Below are positions 43,205-53,443 of a stretch of 53,575 nucleotides of DNA, piece after piece (position 1 is the stretch's first letter; each line of letters begins with the position of its first letter). The notes under the pieces are model-generated. The model was not told where the DNA came from. It saw only the letters and a list, made by a program, of their open reading frames with translations, and searched no databases. Source of the stretch: Spirogloea muscicola (Eukaryota > Streptophyta > Zygnematophyceae > Spirogloeales > Spirogloeaceae); assembly GCA_009602725.1 (NCBI GenBank), contig WELB01000156.1, positions 244,545 to 298,119 of the forward strand, given 5' to 3'. The position numbers were made by a program, and so were the translations under genes.

Positions 43205-43912
43205 TTAGATATTGCAGTGGTTTATATTGTTCTCGTCGGCCGCAGGCTCGCAGTCTGGCATCCAGTCGGCATCGACCGCATTGTTGTCGTCAGTGCACAT
43301 GTTGTGCAAGACGATGCACGCCCCGACATGGAGGGGCACATTCTCGAGCGGGACGTTCACCCGCTTCTGAAGTAGTCTGAACCGCCCCTTGAGATGTTCC
43401 AAAGCCTGCTCGACCACCATTCTGGAGCTTGACTGCCCGTAGTTCCTGTCCCTTTGGAACCGCCCTGCTCCGCTCCATTTTTCTTTCCCAGCTTCGAGTT
43501 GTACTGACTTGCTGTTGCTCACCCGTGGATACTGAGCTTCCGTCTGCATCATTTCGTGTCCAGCTGTGTAATTTATCCTTTTCGGCACCCGTTTTGCGGC
43601 CTTTTGGCCTTTTCTGGGCTGGCTTTGCTAGCCCCTCTTCTTCCATGGGCGGGCAATTTCTTCTATTCTTTCCTTTCCTTTTGGTGGGCTGACAACCCCT
43701 CCCGGCCTCTGTAAGGACTGACTCATCATGTAGCCGCGCGGCGGACAGGCTGCATCCCCAAGCAAAAAGTAGTCTCCGGGTCTCCCTTCCGCGCACGCCA
43801 GGCCGATCCTGCTCTGCGAGTTGCTCTCTCCTCCTCCCCGTGCAGCATCATCATGGCCACGACAGCCATAATTTTGAGCTGCAGCAAATCCGCCGCCGCC
43901 TCCGCCGGGCAC
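43205..43912 (-). pseudogene. PIF/Harbinger-like transposase fragment, interrupted
   Basis: Minus strand. The upstream part (43912-43700) reads ...RIGLACAEGRPGDYFLLGDAACPP.GYMM, resembling the second-aspartate region of DDE_Tnp_4 transposases. The downstream part (43495-43205) reads SRMVVEQALEHLKGRFRLL...ACIVLHNMC, the typical VExxxxxLKxRFRxL...LHN end with the last catalytic acidic residue. Between them lies an unrelated plus-strand retrotransposon tail, and the frames do not join. The N-terminal half of a normal transposase is not found, so the copy is inactive. Confidence 0.7.
43495..43695 (+). mobile_element. Family A tail nested inside the transposase
   Basis: From 'ttgctcacccgtggatactg' through a hairpin at 43616-43634 (one mismatch in the stem: gctagccc) to 'ccatgggcgggcaatttctt'. 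It splits the Harbinger-like frame, so it inserted after that element. Confidence 0.7.
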
Positions 43913-43984
43913 AGCTATGCCAGCAGGCCAGGACTGTCATCATGATGCAGCAGATCCGCCTCCGCTCGGGCCCATGCCTGTAAG

Positions 43985-44400
43985 CCTTGTCGGCAGCGGC
44001 GGAAGATTTCCGTGTATTTGTAACTCACGAAGGCCAAAATGGCCAAGTACGAGGGCAAGCACATCTAATGACATACGTCACAGCAGATTGACCCGCTCAG
44101 TAACCACGGGTCAGTACATAAGGGTCGCTAATCGATGCCTGACTACCAGACGGCAGATTCGAAGCCTTCTGCTACCAACTAGAGCTCGCCCAGCTTTCTA
44201 GTGCAAAGCATTAGCCCGAGCACGCTGCAACAAGGCCGAAACTCGTCGTCGCAAGAACGGCAGATATGCAGCTGGCAAGCCCATCGCAGCCGGAAACACA
44301 TCTGCACGTCGTGCATAGCCTGGATTGGGAATAATCTTAAGCAGAGCGTGGAAACGAGGACCTAAACAGCCAATTATATCGATTGCAGCTGGCAGGAGGT
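43985..44400 (-). mobile_element. Family B retrotransposon tail just upstream of the phosphorylase gene
   Basis: The minus frame includes LLPAAIDIIGCLGPRFHALLKII...YARRADVFPAAMGLPAAYLPFLRRRV, then a stop and the family B tail to about 43995. It ends about 200 bp before the phosphorylase start, within the likely promoter. Confidence 0.78.
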
Positions 44401-44607
44401 GAGCATGAGGAGGGGGGAGCTTGCGCCTGCGGGGGGCGCTCGACCAGGCTGCAGGAGCGCGGCGCTGCTGCTGGGGGTTTGGAGCTGCTGCCCGGGCGCG
44501 CCGGGCAGCCAATCCGACCTGGCGAGGCGCGGGGGGGGGGGTGCCGAGGCGCTCCCTGCTCGCGAGGCGAGGGGAGCTGGATGTGACGTCCGGCGAGGTC
44601 GTGGGAT

Positions 44608-47600
44608 ATGGCGGCCGCAGCGCCCGCCCGGCCCGCGGCGCCGTGGCACCACCGGCAGCGGACTGGCGGCGGCGGTGGCGACGAGCCGAGCTCTAGCGCG
44701 CGAGGCGGCGCTACTGGCGCTGCGCTGCCGAGGAGCAGCTTCCTGCGGGGCAGCAACGAGCGGCTCATTGCCGCCTCGGCGGCGGCCGCTCATGGCGCCA
44801 CGCCTCGGCGGAGGTGCTTGCAGGCTGTCCGAGCCACTCTGGATGTGCTGCCGTCGCCCCAGGTGCTGCCGGCGACCGTTGACGTCGACAACGACTCGGA
44901 CGACGGCTACACTATCATCACTGTCACTGCGGGCAACCGCCCGGGCCTCCTCCAGACGATCACCGCCACGTTCCGCGACCTTGGGCTGGACATCGGCAAG
45001 GCGGTGGTGGACATGGACAAGGAGGGCCTGATCGCCGACAAGTTCTACATATCGGACACGGACGGGTCCAAGATTGAGGACAAGAGCGACCTGAAGCACA
45101 TTCGCACGTGCATCCTCAACGTGCTGAATCAGGACCAGAAGCGCCGGAGCGGCAAGAACCGCAGCCAGGTCAGGCCGGTGACGTTCCACTACGAGCGAGC
45201 CCACGGGCCCGACGGCTCGGTCGAGGCTCGCCGCCGCACCGACCTCCTCTACGGTCTTATGGACCAGTACATCCGGAACGACGTGATCTCTATACAGAAG
45301 AGCATCGTCGATCATGTGGAGTACACAGTTGCTCGCTCTCGCTACAAATTTGACGACTTCGAGGCCTATCAGGTCAGGCTTGCTGACTTTGAGGAACGGC
45401 CAACAGCTTGCTTGATGTTGACCTGGCTCAGTTGCAGGCGGCTAACCTGTCTCGTAAATCCTCCTGGGTGGTTCACCTTGCAGGCGACTGCATACAGTGT
45501 GCGAGATCGCCTCATCGAGAGCTGGAATGACACGCAGCAATTCTTCAAGGACCAGGATCAGAAGCGCGTGTACTACCTCTCCATGGAGTTTCTTATGGGT
45601 GATTGCTCTGAAAATTAGAGTTTTGAGAGTTTAAGCAGGTCTATGATTTCTATAGTCCAATTAGAAGAGTGGCTGATTTCAGACACGCTTCAGCGGTCTA
45701 TTGCACATGCAACAGATTCTTGCTAATTAGCTGGCAATTCGTCACCTAAGCAAAGTGTGGTGACTTCTCGTGCAGGTCGCTCCTTGCTCAACAGCATCTT
45801 CAACCTGGGCGTGAAAGACCAATATGTAGAAGCCTTGAGCCAGCTTGGTTATGACCTGGAGGTCCTTGTGGAGCAGGAGCGAGATGCAGCACTTGGCAAT
45901 GGGGGCCTTGGTCGACTTGCTGCGTGCTTCTTAGACAGCCTTGCAACACTGAACTACCCTGCCTGGGGGTAAGAAGCCCCCGGTCCAGGGGCCTTTCAAG
46001 TTTTACATTATGCGTCCTTTCAAGTTTTCGATTATGCGTGACTCGGCAGTTGCATACCGATTGCTTCAGCGAATGCCTGGCTCTACTACCATGGTGTAGT
46101 AGCACAAGCATCAATTAGAAGAATTTACTTGTCAGTGCGCGTGACCAGATTGTATTCTTTTGTTGTGCTTGGCCGAGCAGGTATGGCATCCGGTATCAGT
46201 ATGGCATGTTCCGTCAGACCATACAGGATGGTTTTCAGCACGAGCAGCCTGACTACTGGCTTACATTCGGTAACCCTTGGGAGATAGAGCGCATTCATGT
46301 GTCATATGGTGTGCGGGTAAGAGCCCGCGAGCTCATGTCCAGCTTGCAGACAGACTCTATCAAATGCTCCAGTCGACTACCTTGGCTACCTTCAGAAATA
46401 GAATAACTCAATGGTGTCAAGAAGGCCGTCTGCAGACATTGAAGTATTGAGCATAGGTTGTCGTTGCGGTTTCTCCAGTTCTACGGAGAAGTGGAGGAAT
46501 TCCAAGAGGGTAGCAGGCGGATGCGACGCTGGACAGGCGGTGATACAGTATGTCCTGATCTTATGTGCCTGGACTCTGCATTGCTAAGTTCCCCCTCACC
46601 TTGTGTGTGAGATCAATGTGGCTACCCAGGAGTTGAGCATGACGATCCTGGTCAGGTTGATTTTGCTCTTCAATGTCTGTCTGGCTTCATCTCAAGTGCT
46701 TATGCTGATAATTTGCGCCCCATCTAGGTAGAAGCTGTTGCTTATGACAACCCAATACCCGGTTTTAACACTGCCAACACAATTAACATGCGATTATGGG
46801 GTGCCAAGCCCAGTGGAGAATTTGACCTGGTTAGACTCTCTCTAGTGACTCAATAGTGACATTGCTATTTCTGCTGGTTCTTGTACTGTGCTGGCCGCTC
46901 CCAGCCATTGCCGCATTGCAAGGAGCAACCTCAATGAAAGCCGTGTTGTCCTTTCATTGTTGTCCCGTACATTCCATCGCTACGCTCCAAGGCAATTTAG
47001 TGGACTTGCATCATTGAGTCAACGGCCTCACAGCTAATGAAGCAATGGACCTATGAACCCAACGTTCTTAATTATGCAGCAATCGTTCAACACTGGCGAC
47101 TATGTTACAGCCATCCTTAGCAAGCAGCGAGCTGAGACCATCAGCAGTGTGCTGTACCCAGATGACCGCACTTACCAGGTACGAGGAGCTGCACTAATCT
47201 TGCACATTGATGTATATATCTGATCTGTGGGTGCACAGATAGCAGTGCACAGATTTATTGGATTCATCTTGTTTCTTTGAGGTCTGTGCAGGGAAAGGAG
47301 TTACGCTTGAAGCAACAGCACTTCTTTGTCTCTGCGACGCTGCAAGATGTTGTCAGGCGCTACAAAGACCAGCATACGACCTTTGACGAGTTCCCAGAGA
47401 AGGTTCGCTAAAATGGCCACTGATCTGGCGTTAGATCAATGGCATTGCGAGGCCAGCCGCTTCTACCAGTTTTAACAGGCGCCTTTGACATCCATGCTTA
47501 TTCAGCTGGAGCACCGCTTACGATGTGGGATTTGTGCTGGTTACAGGTGGCGCTTCATCTCAATGATACTCACCCTACAATGGGCATTGTTGAGCTGATG

Positions 47601-50600
47601 AGGCTCCTGGTGGACAAGGAGGGCTTGGAGTGGACACAGGCTTGGGGAATAGTTACAAGTGTCTTCTCCTTCACAAACCACGCCGTTCTGCCACAGTTTC
47701 TGGAGCGCTGCCCTGTTGAGCTTCTTGAGAATGTGTTGCCCCGTCACTTACAGGTAAAGTCTATGCCAGCTGGCTACATGAAGGCTTTGGGTGTCACAGT
47801 AGCTTGCCTGACAGTAGTGGTATTGAACACAAAAGGCATGATCCAACACGATTATGCCTTCATGTACAGAGCGCAGACTGCTAATGACATCAAGATATTT
47901 TGATGTTGCAGATCATCTATGACATCAACTTCAACTTTTTAGAGGAGCTGAAGGGGAAGTTTGGCAACGATTACAGTCGCTTAGCTCGAATGTCAATTGT
48001 GGAGGAAGGCGAGCACAAGGTGTTTATTGCACCTTTGGACCTCTCTAGTGCTTCTAAGCTTAAATCTGCTGTTGCACAAAGGAGGGCTGAGCAAGAGCAT
48101 GCCATAACACAAACAAATCTGCTTGATGTGCCACAATTCACTAGTAGTCACTGTGCTGCAGAATATTCGGATGGCCTGGTTAGCTGTAGTGGCAAGTCAT
48201 ACAATCAACGGTGTCGCTGCCATCCATTCAGATCTGATCAAAGATAAAATATTCAAGGTACATTCTGCAGAATTGGGGCCGGGAGAAACTGACCAGTAGC
48301 CCGCAGATTGCCATGTCTTTCATTGACAACTCCATTTGATTGCCACAGAGAGCCAATGTTGTAGCAGTTAGTGAGAGCCTGCAATTGAGCTGTTGGCATG
48401 AGCAAGATTGTAGCGAGACAATAGACTTTGTCAAGAAGTCAAGAGCAGCAGCCTTTCAACTTGGTATCTGACTTCGACTGCAGGACTTTTACGAGCTCTG
48501 GCCGCACAAGTTCCAGAACAAAACAAACGGTGTGACTCAGGTGAGAGTGCCTGCATGAGATCCCACTGCAACGACGTGGAGGACGTAGCTTCCACAGCAG
48601 CTGGAGGACAAACTGAGAGTGCAACTTAAGACAAGCGGACCTGCTTCTCATTTTCTGACTTGATATCACACTTTTACTTTCTCTGTGGAGACAGAGGCGG
48701 TGGCTGGCTTTCTGCAACCCGGGCTTGAAGGAGTTGCTCACGAAGTGGTTGGGGACAGAAGCCTGGATCACTGACCTGGACCTCCTCTCCAGCTTGCGCA
48801 AGCACGCTGATGACCCAGATCTCCAAGAACAATGGCACAAGGTGAGGACAAGTTTGCAGCTTTTAAGGCCTTTTCTCATCTTGTGACTGCTACCTCTCTT
48901 TTCCTGAGCATGTGGACTCCATCCTTATTAGCTTCTTCATGGCAGCAACTCTGAGGAAAGTATTTCACGTGGCTGCTCCTCATGCCACAAAAAACGGGTA
49001 TTTGGCACCCGTTATACAAGTCTTTGACTGATCTGAAGAAGATCTCAAGTAGTCTTGCTTGCAATATGGTGTTGATTGCAGGTAAGGAGGGTAAATAAGG
49101 CACGCCTTGCTGAATACGTTGAGATGAGCACGGGTGTGAAGGTGATTGGCGCCTTCCTATCTGTTCCTGCTTCTTCTACTCCCAGCCTCCGTTGCACTTG
49201 GAATGCTTATACCCGTCATATTTGGCTTCCTATTACCATTTGGGATACTGAGCTCAGCAGAGGAGAACTCTGAGCTTGGCTGATCGAACAAACATACGGT
49301 TCTCTTTGATTGCAGGTTAGCATTGATGCAATGTTTGACATCCAGGTGAAGCGCATCCATGAATACAAGCGCCAGCTTCTCAACATCCTTTCCATCATCC
49401 ACAGATACGACTGTGTCAAAGTATGGCCTGACTTGGCTCGTTACTGAGCCCCCTTGTCATATGTGGTTCTTTTCTTTGGTGAGAGATTGTCCATTTACAA
49501 GGAGACTTTTGCTCATTGACTTGCTGCATTCACCATTGTCTGTGCACCAGCACATGTCTGCCGAGGAAAAGAGGAGAGTTGTGCCTCGAGTATGCATCTT
49601 CGGCGGCAAGGGCGCACCTGGCTACGACATGGCCATGAAGATTATCAAGCTCGTGAGCTGCGTGGGTGAGAAGGTCAACAACGACCCTGACATTGGAAAC
49701 CTCCTAAAGATTGTGAGTGGCTGCAGCATACTCCGTCCTCTTTCATGATCTCAGCTTTGAGTGGGATATGACAGGTACTTTGTCCATGTGCAATCTCAGC
49801 CCCAATGACAGGGATAGACAGCTGTCTGTTCATCTCCGTCTATTCTTGGATCTTTTATGTGCTTTGGAAAGTCCATAGTTTGACTATGGTCAGATGACAA
49901 TTTTGTACTGGCCAGGTTTTCCTGCCCGATTACAATGTGTCAGCAGCAGAGGTTATCATCCCTGGCAGTGACCTTTCTCAGCATATCAGGTGGGAAGTTC
50001 TTTCTCAACGTTCTGGTTCCTCAGAAGTCGCGAATGGATTGACCCATCATTCTACATCGTCAGCTCTGCAAGGGCTCTCTCTATTGCTCTTGGGCGACTG
50101 GAAATGCACAATGTTGCTGGTTGGGTGGATCCATCCTCTTTCCTGAAGTTGCCGCTTGAATGTGTCTTGCAGCACGGCTGGGAATGAGGCATCTGGCACA
50201 GGCAACATGAAGTTTGCGATGAATGGTTGCCTTATTCTGGGCACGCTGGATGGCGCAAACGTGGAGATCCGGGAAGAGATTGGCGAAGGAAACATGGTCC
50301 GAATGCTCAGAGCACCGTCATGCGCGTCTGACTGACCTTTCATGCGCATCTGACTGAGCTTTTGTGGCTTGATCTAGGCTTTGGCTACACAATGCACTGG
50401 TGGGAGACCTTGATCCGCTTGGTCATGTTCTAAGCCCTAATTTATATGTATGACTCCCCAGTTCCTCTTTGGCGCGGAGGCGCACGAGGTACCACAGTTG
50501 CAGGAGGAGCGGCCGCGATTCATACCCTGCCGAGAATTTTCACGCGTCATCGGGTGTGCATTGTCCCCTGGCTGCGCATGGCTAGTACTCATCAAGCAGC

Positions 50601-51194
50601 AGCAGGGACGCACTACCTTGCTGTCTCGCCTGCTCTCACAAGCCTTGCTGGACGAGCTCAAGCTGCCTTGCCTGCCTTGCTGCGGCTTCCAGCTCCCCCT
50701 CCTTGCGGTGGCCTTCAGGTCACACTGCTCCCAGAGTCTTGCTTAGCATGTCCAACTTACCATTATACTCTGTGCAAGCAGGATGATCCGCAACGGCGAG
50801 TTCGGTTGGCCCGAGTACTTTGCGCCACTGTGCGAGGCGCTGGAGCAGAAGGACTTCTACCTGCTGGCCAATGACTTCCCGAGCTACCTCAAGGCGCAGG
50901 TTTTGCTGCACACTGTTGCCCATCCTCTCCACTGTCTGAGACTATCCTCAATGAGGCTTCAGTATCTGCCCCCTTCTTCCGTCTCTGTGCATGCTTGCAA
51001 GGCCAGAGCTCATCGGCTCTTGACTGCGGGTCTGGCTGCAGGCGGCTGTTGACGCGGCATACGTCGACCGCAAGCGGTGGTGGCGCATGAGCATCCTCAG
51101 CACCGCAGGCTCGGGCAAGTTCTCGTCAGACCGGACCATCCACGAGTATGCAAAGGAGATCTGGGGCGTCCGCCCGCTCAAGCGGCCTATCTGA
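44608..51194 (+). CDS. Alpha-glucan (starch) phosphorylase with N-terminal ACT domain, 21 exons
   Basis: Releases glucose-1-phosphate from alpha-1,4-glucan, using PLP. Exons: 44608-45372, 45484-45598, 45776-45968, 46181-46316, 46479-46547, 46728-46829, 47080-47178, 47292-47402, 47547-47753, 47912-48019, 48162-48257, 48484-48540, 48695-48841, 49082-49141, 49316-49420, 49551-49712, 49916-49989, 50173-50296, 50462-50553, 50782-50899, 51042-51194; in phase to 1030 residues. Residues 1-80 are Ala/Arg/Ser-rich (probable plastid transit peptide). Residues 89-175 form an ACT domain resembling plant ACR11/ACR12. The catalytic part runs from about 195 to the end. The PLP lysine is K882 in [13 protein letters not shown]. 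The long insertion of land-plant PHO1 is absent. ACT and the phosphorylase start share exon 1, so the fusion is not a splicing assumption. Confidence 0.96.
46884..46935 (+). mobile_element. Family A hairpin relic inside a phosphorylase intron
   Basis: 'gtgctggccgctcccagcc' plus the following 'attgccgcattgcaaggagc' resembles the family A tail pieces at 8230-8250 and 21416-21440. It is a short solo fragment in intron 6, shared only over about 50 bp. Confidence 0.45.
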
Positions 51195-52120
51195 TGTTCA
51201 GCCACCATCATAGAAGGACTGCCCCATTTATTGGCTTGCCAAGAGGCGAGGCGTATCGCAGGAGAGCACTGTTCTGCTTGACAGGCTGAGAGGCTGTGCG
51301 ATCTTGACCATGGCAACGGGCTGCAGACAGCACTGTATAGGGAGCTCTGACCAGAGCTGACACGCAGAGATAGTTCTGTGCGGTCATGTACACACGCATC
51401 GTCAGCAAGCGTGTCTAGGAGCGTGCTGACAGCCGCAAGGAGCGTCAGAGGGCCTCTCGCTGCTGGCAAGACTTTGAAGAACGGCCATAAGCGAGTTATT
51501 GAAAGGTGGGAGTACACGTGCAGCTTGTCCTCGGCTGCTTGCGCACCCTGGAGGCTGGCGCAACCAGCCGCGGTGTTGGAATGCGCCTTGCTTGCTGAAG
51601 TGCAGTCGCAATCACCCCGTCTCTGCCAAAGTGGCTGCGCCTTGGTGCCGACGGTGCCCCTACTGGCGGCTCGTCAGTACAAGTACCAGTTGTTCCTGCA
51701 GAGTGCAGCGCAGAGTGCCAGGCCCTGCACAGACGCCCGAGGAAGCCCTGTGAGTGGCTTGGTCTTTGGAATGTAGCGCTGGCCACAAGGTGAGTAGCGT
51801 GGCCGTGGCTTCACAGTAATTCAATTTGGGGGCAAGAGAGAGGAAGGTACCACTCTGAGTCTCGAGTGGCTGGGCAAAGCTGGACACGGCAGTGGGCCAA
51901 AGCGGAGGACGGATATGAGAGAAGGGGCAAGGCAAGGTAGGCGGCAGGAAGCAGGTCCAAGGAGCGCAGTGCAGAGCGAAGAGGGAAGGGACTCTGACAG
52001 GACGTGATGGCCAAGATGCGGAGGAGGGATGGATGAGGCCGGGAGGAGCAATGGGAGGAGCAAGAGACGGCAAGGAGTGGTGAGGCCAGGAGGAAGGAGG
52101 AGGACGGAGCAGCAGCACCC
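51195..52120. other. Region between phosphorylase and DUF1639-like gene
   Basis: Contains the phosphorylase 3' UTR at the left. Open frames on both strands are compositional. The missing downstream exon(s) of the minus-strand DUF1639-like gene should lie here, but the family's FPGLWL motif was not found. Confidence 0.35.
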
Positions 52121-52214
52121 TGAACCCTAAAGCCTAACCCTAAACCCCAAAACTTAGTCCCTATACCCTACACCCTAAACACTAACCTTAAACCCACAAA
52201 CATAAACCCTGCAT
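52121..52214 (-). repeat. Telomere-like (TTTAGGG)n tract downstream of DUF1639-like exon
   Basis: Plus-strand 'ctgaaccctaaagcctaacc' and further decayed ccctaaa units over about 90 bp. In the minus-strand gene model this lies in the intron after the exon that ends at 52330, so again the G-rich strand is the sense strand. Confidence 0.85.
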
Positions 52215-52329
52215 AAGTGGGAGCCAGGGCAGCATCTGGGGGGCAAGCAGGGAGGGAGGAGGGGTGTAGTGATTGACTTTTGAGCAAGTTGATGCTCATG
52301 GGTTCGAAGCAAAGCAGGCGCTCACGCAC

Positions 52330-52620
52330 CTTGGCTGAGATGGTGGACTTCTTGACCTTGGCAGGGCAACGCTTGCCCGAGATGGCCACGAAGTCGTCGT
52401 TGATCTCGTTGCGAGACAGCACGAGCGCGAGCAGCGGCGCGTCCCAGGGCTTGGTGGGGAGCCCGCGCTGGCCGCCGCCGCGGCCCGCCGCAGCAGCTGC
52501 TGCCGCCTGCGCCTGCTCCGCACGTTCCAGCACGCGGCGCGAGCGTATCTGGCGGCGCGCTGCCCCGCTGATGGCCAACCGAGGGGTTGCCGCATCCCTG
52601 CCCGGCGAGCTTCGGCGCCT
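52330..52620 (-). CDS. DUF1639-like protein, one exon (partial model)
   Basis: The minus-strand exon ends at a good donor (AAG|gtgcgt at 52330). The peptide contains APLLALVLSRNEINDDFVAI, then SGKRCPAKVKK, which follows the plant DUF1639 signature (FSxxLSxxEIxxDFxAxxGxRPxRRxKKR). Upstream it is Ala/Arg-rich (VLERAEQAQ, a poly-Ala run). No in-frame ATG is visible before about 52620, so a further 5' exon is likely; the downstream exon is not found either. Function of the family is unknown to me. It could also be chance similarity in one exon. Confidence 0.5.
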
Positions 52621-52744
52621 GCATGAGCTGGACCAACACCGCCAGAGCGCATCGGTGAGTAGCGAAGGTCAGAGCGGAAGAGTACGTGAGGATGGAGAGA
52701 GGCAGCAAGCGAGGATGGCAAGGTCGGAGCTCGAGCTGAATTGA

Positions 52745-53443
52745 AGGGAGGGGGAGGTCATGGACCTGGCGCGGCGCGCAGTGCCGGGGGACAGCCGTGC
52801 CTCCGGCGCCCGCCGCCGCTTGCCCGCCGGCGAGCGCGTTGCGGCGCTGCCCACAACCGCCGGCTTGTGCCGCTGCAGCTGGCCCAGCAGCAACTCCCTC
52901 CTCAGGAATGCTGCCGGGCCGCCCTCATCTCTGGGCTTGACAGCGCCCGCCTCTGCCTCCGCCACGGCTGCCGCCGCTCCCGCTCGGCAGCCGTCAGCGT
53001 CGCGGAGGCCCTGCCGCGTTGGCGGCGGCGGCTCGGTCGCCGACGGCAGCCACTCCCAGCAGCCGCGCTGCCGCGGGCGCTGCCACACGCGCCTCCGCCG
53101 TGACTCGCAAGTGAGCCATTCCGTGCTTGCCTCCCCCCAGCCCCAGCCAGCAGCTAGCAGCAGCAATACATTCATTGCGATGCAACTTGGCCTTGACCCA
53201 AGGCCCTGGCATATGATTTGGGCTCCTGCCAAAGACTGCAGTGGGGTAAAGGCACCACCAGCGCGAAAATTGCTGCCCCTCTGGACTGCTGCTCGCTGCA
53301 AAAGTGGCCGATGGTGCCTGGTGAAGGAGTGCCCTGGCCACCCCACCAGGGCGAGCTTGCAGCCACGCTGACGAGACAGACCCCTTGTGCCCCGGTGCTC
53401 GGCGACCGCGCCTGATGGGGCCCCTTGGTGGCGGCATGCACAG
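52745..53443. other. GC-rich stretch before the MYB exon
   Basis: Open in most frames on both strands owing to composition. A plus-strand frame from ATG 52760, ending at a donor-like site near 53109, could be the 5' exon of the MYB gene, but no first-repeat tryptophans are seen between it and 53443. Confidence 0.3.

Noticed and set aside
44374-45315. 313-codon minus-strand frame at the phosphorylase 5' end
   Set aside because: Antisense shadow of GC-rich exon 1, which encodes clear ACT and phosphorylase motifs on the plus strand.
52669-53346. 225-codon minus-strand frame and overlapping plus-strand frames
   Set aside because: Composition-driven openness in GC-rich DNA; no motif is seen on either strand.
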